In this document: positions 54,844 through 63,804 of the stretch, one piece after another | Numbering within the stretch: position 1 is the stretch's first letter | Layout: every line of letters starts with the position of its first letter | Assembly: GCA_902812445.1 (NCBI GenBank) | Contig: CADDZF010000002.1 | Coordinates: 1-63,804 of the forward strand | DNA from: Methylococcaceae bacterium | GTDB lineage: Bacteria; Pseudomonadota; Gammaproteobacteria; Methylococcales; Methylococcaceae | DNA: 63,804 nt | Direction: 5' to 3' | The notes under the pieces: model-generated | Told to the model about the DNA's origin: nothing | Database searches by the model: none | Seen by the model: the letters and a program-made list of their open reading frames with translations, nothing else | Position numbers and translations under genes: made by a program

Positions 54844-56013
54844 ATGAACCGAATCCAGCTCGCCTCGCATGTCTTGTTCAGCTATGCCTTCCGCCCTTTC
54901 TTTCTGCTGGTCGGAGCCTACGCTGTCCTCATTGTTCCCGCCTGGGGCTTTCATCTCGGCGGCATGCTGGCCTGGCCGAACGCGGTACCCGCCTCGCTGC
55001 GGCACGGCCATGAGATGATTTCAGGGTTCGCCGGAGGCGCGATCGCCGGCTTCCTGTTGACAGCGGTCGCCACCTGGACCGGGCGCTCACCCGTTGCAGG
55101 AGCGCCGCTGATCGCTCTGTGTACGATCTGGATCATGGCCCGGGTCGGCGCTTGGTTACCCGGCACGGCCGGTCTTGAACTGTGGACATGGGCCAGCCTG
55201 CTATTTTGGGCAGGGCTTTGTCTGCTGGTCTCCCGTACGCTAATCGGGGTCCGAAACACTCGTAACTATAAAGTGCTGGCCTTATTGGCGGCATTTCTCA
55301 CGGCGGAAGCCTACTTCTTCTCGGCCCTGGGCGAGCCGGAAAGCCTGCACCGCGGTCTTCGCATCGAGCTTTGTCTGGTGATCGGCATGATCCTGCTGAT
55401 CGGCGGCCGCATCATTCCGAGTTTCACGCAGAACTGGCTGCGCGTAAACCGGCCCGCGCTGACCCCGCATCTGCCCGCTTTCGATCGGTTGGATGCCATG
55501 GCGGTGGGTGTCACTGGCTTATTCGCTCCAGCGTTCGTGTTGTGGCCTTCTTCGAGCTGGTCGGGCGCGATAGGACTCGCCGCGTCCGCGCTCCAGTTCA
55601 TTCGCTTGGCCCGCTGGCGCGGCGGGTTGACGCGGTCTGAACCGCTGCTGTGGGTGTTGCACGTGGGGTATTGCTGGATACCGATCGGCTTGGCCTTGCT
55701 CGGTGCGAGCATGCTGCTCGGCCATGCCGGGCTATGGGATGGCGGCCTTCATGCGCTGGGCTATGGAGCCATCGGCACGCTCATCCTGGGCGTGGCGGCC
55801 CGCGTGGCGCTCGGTCACACCGGACGATCCCTGCGCGCCTCGCCTTCAATGACCGCCGCGTTCGCGATGATTATCCTCGGAACCCTCTTCCGGCTGCTTG
55901 CGCCATTGGCAGGTCTACTCATGGGGCTGTCCATTATTCTGTGGGTCGCGGCCTATCTGCTCTTCCTGGTGCACTACCTCCCCATTTTGCTGGCGCCGCG
56001 CGTGAGCGCCTAG
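54844..56013 (+). CDS. NnrS-family multipass membrane protein
   Basis: The 389-aa protein has about twelve hydrophobic helices and the NnrS motifs: FSYAFRPFFLLVGAYAVLIV at the N-terminus, RHGHEMISGFAGGAIAGFLL with histidines near residue 58, GGRIIPSFTQNWLR near residue 180, HVGYCWIPIGLALLGAS and HALGYGAIGTLILGVAARVALGHTGR near residue 300. NnrS proteins contain haem and copper and protect against nitric oxide stress. No FNR- or NnrR-like box was recognised upstream. It follows the two-component pair on the same strand. Confidence 0.92.
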   Translation: MNRIQLASHVLFSYAFRPFFLLVGAYAVLIVPAWGFHLGGMLAWPNAVPASLRHGHEMISGFAGGAIAGFLLTAVATWTGRSPVAGAPLIALCTIWIMARVGAWLPGTAGLELWTWASLLFWAGLCLLVSRTLIGVRNTRNYKVLALLAAFLTAEAYFFSALGEPESLHRGLRIELCLVIGMILLIGGRIIPSFTQNWLRVNRPALTPHLPAFDRLDAMAVGVTGLFAPAFVLWPSSSWSGAIGLAASALQFIRLARWRGGLTRSEPLLWVLHVGYCWIPIGLALLGASMLLGHAGLWDGGLHALGYGAIGTLILGVAARVALGHTGRSLRASPSMTAAFAMIILGTLFRLLAPLAGLLMGLSIILWVAAYLLFLVHYLPILLAPRVSA

Positions 56014-56154
56014 GGCATCTGGCGTTTTAGCAGCACCCTCGATCGCTTTGGATCTGCTCGAGGTCCTGAGCCCGTGGCCGCTCAGGCTTACAAAGCGAGA
56101 AAGAGCCCGTCTCGGGTAGGCCCTTAGCCAGATTTTTCCACGACAGCCTGGCGT

Positions 56155-56616
56155 TTAAAACGGAATGTCGTCATCAAAGTCGTCCGGCGCGGGGCTCTGC
56201 GCCGGCGCTTCCGGAGCAGGCTGCTGGCGATTCTCGCCGCGCGCGGACGCCGCTGGAGCGCCTCCCACTGCGCTGCCGCGGCTGTCCAGCATCTGCATCT
56301 CACTGGCGATGATTTCGGTGGTGTAGCGATCCTGCCCGTCCTTGCCCTGCCATTTGCGCGTCCGCAGGCTCCCTTCGATATAGACCTTGCTACCTTTTTT
56401 GAGGTACTCGCCCGCCACTTCGGCCAAACGCTTGAACAATACGACGCTGTGCCATTCGGTGCGTTCCTGCTGCTGGCCGGTTTGCTGGTCCTTCCAGGAT
56501 TCGCTGGTCGCGATGCGCAAGTTGGTGATGGCACCACCGCTGGGCATGTAGCGGACTTCCGGATCGGCACCCAGATTGCCGACTAAAATGACTTTATTGA
56601 CGCCTCGACTGGCCAT
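56155..56616 (-). CDS. ssb: Single-stranded DNA-binding protein
   Basis: The 153-aa SSB has an N-terminal OB fold (about 1-110, beginning [20 protein letters not shown], with [20 protein letters not shown]). A flexible Ala/Pro/Gln-rich linker follows, then the acidic protein-interaction tip DFDDDIPF at the C-terminus. It is cotranscribed with the upstream MFS gene (28 bp gap). The uvrA-MFS-ssb order is common in gammaproteobacteria. Confidence 0.97.
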   Translation of the reverse strand: MASRGVNKVILVGNLGADPEVRYMPSGGAITNLRIATSESWKDQQTGQQQERTEWHSVVLFKRLAEVAGEYLKKGSKVYIEGSLRTRKWQGKDGQDRYTTEIIASEMQMLDSRGSAVGGAPAASARGENRQQPAPEAPAQSPAPDDFDDDIPF

Positions 56617-56644
56617 ATGTCAACTCTCCTCGTAATGGTGATGG

Positions 56645-58036
56645 TCAGGCTTTGCTCGCCTGCAAAACAAGATTCAACTGCTGATGATCGAGCTTCTCTT
56701 TATCCACTTTCAGGTAAGCGACGCCGTCCTCCGCGAGCACGACCACTTCAGCGACTCCCGCCACCCTGGCGATGCGCTCGGAATATTGCGCCGCTCGGGT
56801 TGCGTCCAACGCCCCGAGATTGATCAGCAGACTGCTAAGATAGCGCGGCGGTTTCATGTCGAGAGCGGCCAGCAGCCACAACGCGGCGATGCCGGAGCAG
56901 AATAAGAACACATAGGGAAGGCCGAACCTGCCATAGATCCAGCCGCCGCAGACACCGCCAATGAATGCACCGAGGAACTGGGCGGTGGAATAAATTCCCA
57001 TCGCGGTGCCTTTCAAATCCGGCGGCGCCACTTTGGAAATCAAAGAGGGCAGGGTCGCTTCCAGCAGGTTGAAGCCGGTAAAGAACACGTAAAGCAAACC
57101 CCCGACCGTGATGAGCTGCTGATGAAACCACATGAGCCCCGCGCTGGAGAGCGCGATGAGCGCGATGAAAGCCACGAATACCGGCTTCATGCGGTGCCGT
57201 TTTTCCGCCAGGATGATAAATGGAATCATGGTCATCATCGACAACAGGAACACCGGCAGGTAAACCTCCCAATGACGGCTGGTTTCCAGTTGGACGGCAT
57301 CACGCAGGATCAGGGGCACGGCGACGAACAGCGCGGTCAGGCTCGCATGCAGGGCCAGAATGCCGAAATCCAGCCGCAGCAGTTCCGGATTCTTCAGCAC
57401 GGTGGTGAATTCGGCAGGCTCGGCCTGGGTGTCGCGGTGGAAGCGGCTGATGGCGGGCGTCGGCACGAAGGCGAACAAGACCACGATACCCAATATCGCC
57501 AGCGCGCTCACGATCCAGAAAATCCCTTTTACGCCGACCCAGCCGGACAGCACCGGCCCTGCGACCATTGACAAGGCAAAGGAAATACCAATGCTGACGC
57601 CGATGATCGCCATCGCCTTGGTGCGATGCTCCTCCCGCGTCAGATCGGCGGCCAGCGCCATCACCACCGCGGCGACCGCGCCGGCGCCCTGAATAGCCCG
57701 GCCGGCGATTACGCCGTAGATCGAATCGGACAGAGCCGCCACGGCGCTCCCCGCCGCGAAGGTGAGGAGGCCGATCGTGATGAGGGGCCTGCGGCCATAA
57801 CGGTCGGATAGCAGGCCGAAAGGGATCTGGAACAGCGCCTGCGTCAGGCCGTAAACGCTGATGGCAAGCCCGATCAGCAACGGTGTGGAGGCACTCAGTT
57901 CATGAGCATAAATAGAAAACACCGGCAAAATCAAAAACAGACCGATCATTCTCAGCATATAGATCCCCGCCAGGGACAGGCTGGCACGTATTTCGCTGGG
58001 GCTCATCGGACCGGCCAAGTCTTGTGCTTGGTTCAA
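56645..58036 (-). CDS. MFS transporter with C-terminal ferredoxin-like domain (YajR-like)
   Basis: The 463-aa inner-membrane protein has about twelve transmembrane helices and motif A in PFGLLSDRYGRRPLITIGLL near residue 75. The central loop (about 195-215) is charged. After helix 12, a soluble extension of about 70 residues (SERIARVAGVAEVVVLAEDG, VAYLKVDKEKLDHQQLN) resembles the YAM domain of E. coli YajR. The substrate is unknown; YajR-type proteins are proton-driven drug or metabolite exporters. It is divergent from uvrA, with 72 bp between starts, and precedes ssb. Confidence 0.92.
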   Translation of the reverse strand: MNQAQDLAGPMSPSEIRASLSLAGIYMLRMIGLFLILPVFSIYAHELSASTPLLIGLAISVYGLTQALFQIPFGLLSDRYGRRPLITIGLLTFAAGSAVAALSDSIYGVIAGRAIQGAGAVAAVVMALAADLTREEHRTKAMAIIGVSIGISFALSMVAGPVLSGWVGVKGIFWIVSALAILGIVVLFAFVPTPAISRFHRDTQAEPAEFTTVLKNPELLRLDFGILALHASLTALFVAVPLILRDAVQLETSRHWEVYLPVFLLSMMTMIPFIILAEKRHRMKPVFVAFIALIALSSAGLMWFHQQLITVGGLLYVFFTGFNLLEATLPSLISKVAPPDLKGTAMGIYSTAQFLGAFIGGVCGGWIYGRFGLPYVFLFCSGIAALWLLAALDMKPPRYLSSLLINLGALDATRAAQYSERIARVAGVAEVVVLAEDGVAYLKVDKEKLDHQQLNLVLQASKA

Positions 58037-58108
58037 ACGTTACTCTCCTTTGCGTTCTGTCTGTCAGTCGCTTTATAGTAACAGGTTCTCCAACGAGCCG
58101 GAATTTGC

Positions 58109-60943
58109 ATGGATACCATTCAAATCAGAGGAGCGCGCACGCATAATCTGAAGAATATCGATCTCGACCTGCCGCGCGACAAGCTCATCGTCATCACCGG
58201 TCTTTCCGGCTCCGGCAAGTCCTCGCTTGCCTTCGATACGATCTACGCGGAGGGCCAGCGGCGCTACGTGGAATCCTTGTCCGCCTATGCCCGGCAATTC
58301 CTGTCCATCATGGAAAAGCCGGACGTCGATCACATCGAGGGCCTATCGCCGGCCATTTCGATCGAGCAGAAATCGACTTCGCACAATCCCCGCTCCACCG
58401 TCGGTACCATCACCGAAATCTATGATTACTTAAGGCTCCTGTTCGCCCGCGCGGGCACGCCGCGCTGCCCAACTCACGGTGTTTCGCTGGAGGCGCAGAC
58501 CGTCAGCCAGATGGTCGATCAAGTCCTTGGCCAGCCAGAGGACTCGCGCTGGATGCTGCTCGCGCCGGCGGTCAACCAACGCAAGGGCGAGCACGTGCAG
58601 TTGCTGGAAGATCTCCGCGCCCAAGGCTTCATCCGTGCGCGCATCGATGGCGAGATCTACGAGTTGGATGAGCCTCCGCCGCTGGACCTGCGGAAAAAAC
58701 ACACTATTGAAGCGGTCGTCGACCGCTTTAAAATTCGCAGTGATCTGGCCACGCGCCTGTCCGAGTCGTTCGAAACGGCGCTGCGGCTGGCCGACGGCGT
58801 GGCGCTGGTGGTGGCGATGGATGAACCCAAAACGGAACTCGTTTTTTCCAACAAATATGCCTGTCCTCACTGCGGCTACTGCGTCAGCGAGCTCGAACCG
58901 CGCATTTTTTCCTTCAACAATCCCAAAGGCGCCTGCCCTCAATGCGATGGGCTGGGCGTCAAGCAATATTTCGACCCGCAACGCATCGTGCACAGTCCGC
59001 AGCTGAGCCTCGCCGGCGGTGCGGTACGCGGCTGGGACCGGCGTAATCTGTATTACTACCAGATGATCCTGTCGCTGGCGGAGCACTACGGCTTCGATCC
59101 GGAAGAGCCGTTCGAACGTCTGCCCGAGCGCATCCAAGCGCTCATCCTATACGGCAGCGGCCAGGAAGCCGTCACGTTCAAGATGCTCGACGCGCACGGC
59201 GGCGTCCATGCGCGGCGGCATCGATTCGAAGGCGTCATCCCGAACATGGACCGGCGCTATCGCGAAACCGATTCCAGCCTGGTGCGTGAAGAAATGGCCA
59301 AATACCTGGCTAGCAAGCCCTGCCCGGAATGCCGCGGCACGCGTCTGAACCAGGCCGCGCGACACGTTTACGTAGCGGACCGTGCACTGCCCGAACTGAC
59401 CGGCCTTCCGATCCGGCGCGCACTGGAGTTCTTCGGCGCCTTGAACTTGTCCGGCAGACGCGGTCAAGTCGCCGCCAAGATCGTCAAGGAAATCAAAGAG
59501 CGCCTGCAATTCCTCGTCAATGTGGGACTGGATTATCTCAGCCTCGACCGCAGCGCCGATACGCTTTCCGGCGGGGAAGCGCAGCGCATACGGCTGGCCA
59601 GCCAGGTCGGCGCCGGCCTGGTCGGCGTCATGTACGTGCTCGACGAGCCCTCCATCGGCCTCCACCAACGCGACAACCAGCGCTTGCTGGACACGCTCCT
59701 GCGCCTGCGCGACATGGGGAACACGGTAATCGTCGTCGAGCACGATGAGGACGCCATTCGTACCGCGGATTATGTCGTCGATATCGGCCCCGGCGCCGGC
59801 GTGCACGGCGGCCATATCGTGGCGCTGGGGACACCCGAAGAAATCATGGCGCAACCGCGCTCGCTGACTGGACAGTACTTGTCCGGACAACGGACGATCC
59901 CCTTGCCGAGTCAATACAGGCCGCCCGATCCGGCCAGACAGCTACGCATCCGCAACGCGCGCGGCAACAATCTGAAAGGCATCGATGCCGCGTTTCCGGT
60001 TGGCCTGTTGACCTGCGTCACCGGCGTTTCCGGTTCAGGCAAATCGACCCTAATCAATGATACCCTCTACCCGATCGTCGCTCGCGAGCTTAATCACGCC
60101 AATGTGACGCCGGCAGCCCATGACTCCTTCGAAGGCCGGGAGCATATCGACAAGGTGGTCGATATCGACCAAAGTCCGATCGGACGCACGCCGAGATCCA
60201 ATCCGGCTACTTACACCGGCCTGTTTACCCCTATCCGCGAACTATTCGCCGCCACGCCGGAAGCGCGCTCGCGCGGCTATCTGCCGGGCAGGTTCAGCTT
60301 CAATGTCAAGGGAGGCCGTTGCGAAGCGTGCGCGGGAGACGGCATGATCAAGGTGGAAATGCATTTTCTGCCGGATATTTTTGTCCATTGCGACGTCTGC
60401 AAGGGCAGACGCTACAACCGTGAGACGCTGGATATCCGTTACAAGGGCAAAACCATCCACGAGGTCCTGGAGATGACGGTCGAGGAAGCCCGCGCCTTCT
60501 TCGCCGCTATTCCAGCGATCTCGCGCAAGCTCGAGACGCTGATGGAGGTAGGCTTGAGTTACATTACCCTGGGACAGAATGCGGTGACGCTTTCAGGCGG
60601 GGAAGCGCAGCGGGTGAAACTGGCGCGCGAACTGTCCAAGCGTGATACCGGCAGGACCTTGTACATTCTGGATGAACCGACCACGGGTCTGCATTTTCAC
60701 GACATTCAGCAATTGCTCAACGTGCTGCTGCAACTCCGCGACCACGGCAATACGGTGATCGTCATCGAACATAACCTCGACGTGATCAAGACGGCGGACT
60801 GGATCATCGATCTCGGACCGGAGGGTGGTGAAGGCGGCGGCAGCGTGATTGTGGCAGGCGCACCGGAGCAGGTGGCGCAGGATCCCGCGTCGTATACGGG
60901 CTTCTATTTGCGCCGAGTGCTGAGCGAGCGGAAATCGGCTTGA
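58109..60943 (+). CDS. uvrA: UvrABC excinuclease subunit A
   Basis: UvrA recognises DNA damage for nucleotide excision repair. The 944-aa product has two ABC ATPase halves. Half 1 has Walker [17 protein letters not shown] near residue 35 and signature [16 protein letters not shown] near residue 490. Half 2 has Walker [17 protein letters not shown] near residue 640 and [16 protein letters not shown] near residue 830. Zinc cysteines occur in [23 protein letters not shown] and [23 protein letters not shown] / TATAGT pair at 58051-58080 is a weak promoter candidate. No LexA box (CTGT-N8-ACAG) was found upstream, unlike in E. coli. Confidence 0.98.
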   Translation: MDTIQIRGARTHNLKNIDLDLPRDKLIVITGLSGSGKSSLAFDTIYAEGQRRYVESLSAYARQFLSIMEKPDVDHIEGLSPAISIEQKSTSHNPRSTVGTITEIYDYLRLLFARAGTPRCPTHGVSLEAQTVSQMVDQVLGQPEDSRWMLLAPAVNQRKGEHVQLLEDLRAQGFIRARIDGEIYELDEPPPLDLRKKHTIEAVVDRFKIRSDLATRLSESFETALRLADGVALVVAMDEPKTELVFSNKYACPHCGYCVSELEPRIFSFNNPKGACPQCDGLGVKQYFDPQRIVHSPQLSLAGGAVRGWDRRNLYYYQMILSLAEHYGFDPEEPFERLPERIQALILYGSGQEAVTFKMLDAHGGVHARRHRFEGVIPNMDRRYRETDSSLVREEMAKYLASKPCPECRGTRLNQAARHVYVADRALPELTGLPIRRALEFFGALNLSGRRGQVAAKIVKEIKERLQFLVNVGLDYLSLDRSADTLSGGEAQRIRLASQVGAGLVGVMYVLDEPSIGLHQRDNQRLLDTLLRLRDMGNTVIVVEHDEDAIRTADYVVDIGPGAGVHGGHIVALGTPEEIMAQPRSLTGQYLSGQRTIPLPSQYRPPDPARQLRIRNARGNNLKGIDAAFPVGLLTCVTGVSGSGKSTLINDTLYPIVARELNHANVTPAAHDSFEGREHIDKVVDIDQSPIGRTPRSNPATYTGLFTPIRELFAATPEARSRGYLPGRFSFNVKGGRCEACAGDGMIKVEMHFLPDIFVHCDVCKGRRYNRETLDIRYKGKTIHEVLEMTVEEARAFFAAIPAISRKLETLMEVGLSYITLGQNAVTLSGGEAQRVKLARELSKRDTGRTLYILDEPTTGLHFHDIQQLLNVLLQLRDHGNTVIVIEHNLDVIKTADWIIDLGPEGGEGGGSVIVAGAPEQVAQDPASYTGFYLRRVLSERKSA

Positions 60944-61066
60944 GCTCTCTCGACCTGCAGTGAATTCTCCGGCGGAAACCGGCTTACGGAAAAGCTCCCG
61001 GGGGCGAGCCGCGACACGACGACCTCACCGGCCGTCGTCACCCGGCATCGCCCCGGGCAAAAACGG

Positions 61067-61222
61067 CTACTGGGGCGAGCTCGTTTCCAGTATCGCCGTC
61101 AGATGTTGCGATGCACTCAGCATCTGCGTGGGCTGCGTATCGCTATGAATCAGCCAGAATATCGTCAATCCCAGTATGATCGCCGCTGCCAGAGCGAGAT
61201 GTTTCTGTGTAATCGATTTCAT
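61067..61222 (-). CDS. Small single-pass membrane protein, 51 aa
   Basis: The reverse strand encodes 51 residues from the ATG at 61222. There is a short basic start (MKSITQKH), a hydrophobic helix (LALAAAIILGLTIFWLI) and a polar tail rich in Thr, Ser and Gln ending SSPQ. GAGG lies seven bases before the ATG, which supports translation. It stands alone between uvrA and the YheT-like gene, opposite both. I do not recognise the family. The topology suggests inner-membrane anchoring with the tail outside, or an uncleaved signal. Confidence 0.55.
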   Translation of the reverse strand: MKSITQKHLALAAAIILGLTIFWLIHSDTQPTQMLSASQHLTAILETSSPQ

Positions 61223-61442
61223 TGCATTTCCTCACGTGTCACCCCGTGCAGCGCCATACTGTACAGCGCGACCATAACAATACTGTGACGAGACGTCATC
61301 ATAGCCTGACATAGCAGAAAACAAGTGTGAGTCATTGAAGTACTGAACATTTCCGTATAAAAGACAAACAGGTTTGGCTTTCCCGCACACAGACCGATCG
61401 GCTCGACCGTTACCGAGAACGAAGCTGGACACGACTGTTACC

Positions 61443-62492
61443 ATGGCATTATCAACCGAAAGCACCTTTGAACCGGCGTGGTGGCTGGTGAACGCTCATC
61501 TGCAAACCCTGTGGCCAGCTTTGTTCCGACGGGCTCCCAACATTTCTGTGCAGCGGGAGCGCATGATAACGCAAGATCACGATTTTATCGATCTGGATTG
61601 GTGTGGCTCATCGCCTGGACCGATCGTCATTCTGATTCACGGCCTGACCGGCAGTTCGCGCTCCGGCTATATCGTCGGTATGCAGCGCGCCTTGCTGGAT
61701 TGCGGATTTCGCAGCGTGGCGATGAATTTCCGCGGTTGTGGCGGGGAGTTCAACGTGAGCGCCCGCTGCTATCACTCGGGCGACACCGAAGATCTGCATC
61801 AGCTCTATGCCGCGCTGAGGCAGCGCGAACCCGACACGCCGATCGCGGCGATCGGTTATTCCCTGGGCGGCAACGTCCTGCTCAAGTGGCTGGGAGAACA
61901 GGGCGGAGCCGTATCGCTGTTCGCCGCCGCTGCCATCTCCGTACCTTTGTTACTCAATCTATGCGCCGATCGCATGGATCTGGGCCTTTCCAGAATCTAC
62001 CGAAACCGGCTGATCAAGGACTTGAAGCGCTACATCGAGGACAAGCGGGCTTATCTACGGGCAGCGGGCTACACGGAGGCAGCGGAAAAGCTCGAGCAGC
62101 TCGGCGATTTGTCCGCCATTCGCTCGTTTTGGGAATACGACGACCGCGTGATCGCCGGCCTGTATCCGTTTCGCGATGTGCACGAGTATTACCGGAAAGC
62201 CAGTTCGCGCCAGTTCCTTAAGGCCATCCAGGTGGCTACTCTGCTGATCCAGGCCCAGGATGATCCATTCATGTCCCCGGCCGTCATCCCCAAAGTGGAC
62301 GAGCTATCACCGGCCATTCGCCTTGAAATCACCCGGGGTGGCGGACACGTTGGCTTCATCAGCGGCCGGTTGCCCGGCAGGCCGCTCTACTGGCTGGAGC
62401 AGCGGATTCCCGCGTTCCTGGTGGAACGGCTAGGCTCGGAAACAGGGGGGCCGTGCGCCCTGCCAACCCGGCTAAAAACAGTTGAGCAATGA
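61443..62492 (+). CDS. Alpha/beta hydrolase, YheT family
   Basis: The product is 349 aa from the ATG at 61443; the open frame begins earlier at 61374, but the family start FEPAWWLVNAHLQTLWPALF fits this ATG. The alpha/beta-hydrolase features are VILIHGLTGSSRSGY (oxyanion region near residue 67), NFRGCGGEFN, the nucleophile Ser in AIGYSLGGNVLLKWLGE near residue 142, the acid in LLIQAQDDPFM and His in GGGHVGFISG near residue 302. YheT-type enzymes are esterases of unknown physiological substrate. Confidence 0.92.
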   Translation: MALSTESTFEPAWWLVNAHLQTLWPALFRRAPNISVQRERMITQDHDFIDLDWCGSSPGPIVILIHGLTGSSRSGYIVGMQRALLDCGFRSVAMNFRGCGGEFNVSARCYHSGDTEDLHQLYAALRQREPDTPIAAIGYSLGGNVLLKWLGEQGGAVSLFAAAAISVPLLLNLCADRMDLGLSRIYRNRLIKDLKRYIEDKRAYLRAAGYTEAAEKLEQLGDLSAIRSFWEYDDRVIAGLYPFRDVHEYYRKASSRQFLKAIQVATLLIQAQDDPFMSPAVIPKVDELSPAIRLEITRGGGHVGFISGRLPGRPLYWLEQRIPAFLVERLGSETGGPCALPTRLKTVEQ

Positions 62493-62512
62493 AACGCGCT
62501 GCAGTATGTTAA

Positions 62513-63253
62513 ATGTCTTCGATTGTCCTCGAAAACGACTGCACGCGTATGGCCAAACCGCCCGCAAAAAATGACCTGAGCCTCTCCGGAATCAGCCGTG
62601 GCGTCCTCGCGCCGCTCATCCGCCTACTGATTTGGAAGTGTCAGAAGATCTATTTCCACACGGTCGAGTCGATTGGCCACCACAAGCGCGACATCCTGGT
62701 CCTCCGGGTGGAGAATGCGCGCGACACGCTGGAAGAGGCAAAACAGCAGTTTCAGGGTGCACTGGATAAATTCAGCGCGCTGACCCAATTCGATGGACAG
62801 GCGCTTGAGGACATATACCGCCAGTTGAAGATCGAGTTCGATTACAGCCGGGCCAAGGCTCAGGCGGTGAGTGATCGCATCGATGCGGTGCAGGACGTCG
62901 CCGAGGCGTTATTCGCCGAGTGGGAGGGTGAACTCGAACACTACAGCAACCGCAGCTTGCGCAGCAGCAGCCGGCAGAAGTTGAAGCTGACGCAGCAGCA
63001 CTGCGGCCAGTTGATATCCGCCATGCGGCGTGCGGAAGGGAAGATCGACCCCGTGCTGCGCGTATTTCACGATCAGGTGCTGTTCTTGAAGCATAACCTC
63101 AACGCCAAGGCAATCGCTGCGCTGGAGAACGAGCTGATCACCGTGACCATCAGCATTTCCGGACTGATCACCGCCATGGAGCGCTCCATCAGCCGCGCCG
63201 ATGCCTTCGTCAGTGCACTGAACGGCCAGAAAGCGCTGTCCGCCAACGGATGA
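62513..63253 (+). CDS. DUF2959 coiled-coil protein with an altered N-terminus
   Basis: The 246-aa protein matches DUF2959 throughout: YFHTVESIGHHKRDILVLRV, ENARDTLEEAKQQFQGALDK, then RIDAVQDVAEALFAEWEGEL, QYSN-like HYSNRSLR and VFHDQVLFLKHNLNAKAIAA. It is mostly alpha-helical coiled coil. Family members are usually lipoproteins whose Cys-Gln-Ser begins the mature chain. Here the equivalent Cys lies in LLIWKCQK after a basic, poorly signal-like N-terminus, so acylation looks lost or the start is misread. An ATG at 62549 is an alternative. The function of DUF2959 is unknown. It lies 20 bp after the hydrolase gene. Confidence 0.82.
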   Translation: MSSIVLENDCTRMAKPPAKNDLSLSGISRGVLAPLIRLLIWKCQKIYFHTVESIGHHKRDILVLRVENARDTLEEAKQQFQGALDKFSALTQFDGQALEDIYRQLKIEFDYSRAKAQAVSDRIDAVQDVAEALFAEWEGELEHYSNRSLRSSSRQKLKLTQQHCGQLISAMRRAEGKIDPVLRVFHDQVLFLKHNLNAKAIAALENELITVTISISGLITAMERSISRADAFVSALNGQKALSANG

Positions 63254-63301
63254 AACGCTCGGTGACCAATCAATGGTCCGATTGATGGACGAGAAAGCGG
63301 C

Positions 63302-63664
63302 ATGAGTCTACACCTCAAACGCGTGTATGAAGAGCCCGCCGGGGACGATGGCTATCGGGTGCTGGTGGACCGGTTATGGCCGCGTGGAATCAAAAAGGAA
63401 AACGCCCAGATCGATCTCTGGCTGAAGGATATCGCGCCGAGCGGTCCGCTGCGTCGGTGGTTCGCTCACGACCCGGCCAAGTGGGAGGAATTCACCGCCC
63501 GATATTTCCGCGAACTCGAAGAGCGGGAAGCACTTCTCGCCCAGTTGCGCGAAAAAGCCGCCCATGGCCGGGTGACCCTGTTATACGGGGCGAAGAACGC
63601 ACAATTCAACAACGCGGTCGCACTGAAGGCTTTTCTGAGCCGGGATAAGTTTCGGTCCGATTAA
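63302..63664 (+). CDS. DUF488 (YeaO-like) protein
   Basis: The 120-aa protein has the DUF488 pattern: LKRVYEEPAGDDGYRVLVDR, LWPRGIKKENAQIDLWLKDI, then RRWFAHDPAKWEEFTARYF and VTLLYGAKNAQFNNAVALK. The family is widespread and has no proven role. It lies 48 bp after DUF2959. Its TAA stop codon (63662-63664) is the first part of TTAACCCGGCCCTTAAATAA, the same motif that overlaps the lolB stop codon. Confidence 0.9.
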   Translation: MSLHLKRVYEEPAGDDGYRVLVDRLWPRGIKKENAQIDLWLKDIAPSGPLRRWFAHDPAKWEEFTARYFRELEEREALLAQLREKAAHGRVTLLYGAKNAQFNNAVALKAFLSRDKFRSD

Positions 63665-63680
63665 CCCGGCCCTTAAATAA
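63661..63680 (+). repeat. TTAACCCGGCCC motif, partial copy of the dispersed repeat end
   Basis: The 20 bases from 63661 match the outer part of the hairpin after lolB (TTAACCCGGCCCYTAAATA). Beyond that the similarity ends. As at lolB, the TTAA supplies the upstream gene's stop codon. It may mark the edge of an element that continues beyond the window. Confidence 0.5.
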
Positions 63681-63762
63681 CGTGAGTTCTGGATAAGGGA
63701 GGAGCGTCCTGGACCAGAAAGTGGAAAACATTCTGTACCTATGAATCTGTCCAGGAGCCCCC

Positions 63763-63804
63763 ATGAACGAGTCGGACGCCTTGATCGCCTGGTTTTGCGA
63801 GATC
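63763..63804 (+). CDS. Start of an unidentified gene (runs off the right edge)
   Basis: An ATG at 63763, preceded by AGGAG with good spacing, opens a frame of 14 codons (MNESDALIAWFCEI) to the end of the window. This is too short to assign. Its closeness to the repeat motif at 63661 raises the possibility of a mobile-element gene, but nothing in the residues proves it. Confidence 0.45.
   Translation, partial: MNESDALIAWFCEI

Noticed and set aside
58037-58108. Possible LexA (SOS) box between the MFS gene and uvrA
   Set aside because: CTGT and ACAG are present but 16 bp apart instead of 8, so this is not a LexA site.

Overview
The window looks like a stretch of chromosome from a gammaproteobacterium of moderately high GC. 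The evidence is gene order: tRNA-Tyr/Gly/Thr-tuf, lolB-ispE-tRNA-Gln-prs-rplY-pth, hemA-prfA-prmC, thrS-infC-rpmI-rplT-pheS-pheT-ihfA, fmdB-aspS, and uvrA beside an MFS gene and ssb. An aquatic or soil lineage such as the Methylococcales is plausible, but that is inference. No CRISPR array, prophage or intact insertion sequence is visible. The only mobile remains are a decayed transposase near the left edge and a small structured dispersed repeat.

Layout. 1-480 holds the start of tuf and three tRNAs (minus strand). 519-1217 is a transposase remnant. 1421-7144 (minus) is pth, rplY, prs, tRNA-Gln, ispE, lolB and a TPR lipoprotein. 7366-11017 (plus) is hemA, prfA, prmC and a JAMM protease. 11033-17073 (minus) is a metal and envelope group: P-type ATPase, VIT-family transporter, BON-DUF1207 protein and zinc metallopeptidase. 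17494-25340 is an accessory regulatory and stress island. 25422-29394 (plus) is purE, purK and recQ. 29354-30598 (minus) is DUF1249, queD and a PilZ protein. 30838-37869 (plus) is tRNA-Val and thrS to ihfA. 37996-43865 is aspS, fmdB, pyrC, mlaA, rnt, grxD and a small HExxH protein. 44021-51617 (plus) is arginine and branched-chain amino-acid synthesis: argD, argF, an SH3 protein, ilvD, argE, argA. 51627-56013 (plus) is cpdA, a NarX/UhpB-type two-component pair and nnrS. 56155-60943 is ssb, a YajR-like transporter and uvrA. The right end has a 51-aa membrane protein, a YheT-like hydrolase, DUF2959, DUF488 and the first codons of an unidentified gene.

The most interesting part is the island at 17.5-25.3 kb. 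Three intergenic regions share one promoter architecture. Each has a sigma-54 -24/-12 element (GG-N10-GC) and, about 95-127 bp upstream, a pair of GTAA-N3-TTAC palindromes whose centres are 20-21 bp apart. One drives csbD. One drives an EF-hand / DUF4398 / OmpA-lipoprotein operon. The third drives a predicted small RNA of about 74 nt that carries an anti-Shine-Dalgarno tract (CUUCCUCCU) and ends in a strong intrinsic terminator. An NtrC-family sigma-54 activator, a histidine kinase with an altered N-box and a receiver-only response regulator are encoded among these promoters. Together they resemble a LuxO/Qrr-like or CbrB/CrcZ-like circuit in which one enhancer-binding protein controls envelope-stress proteins and a ribosome-binding-site-targeting sRNA. 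This circuit is read from the sequence alone and has not been tested.
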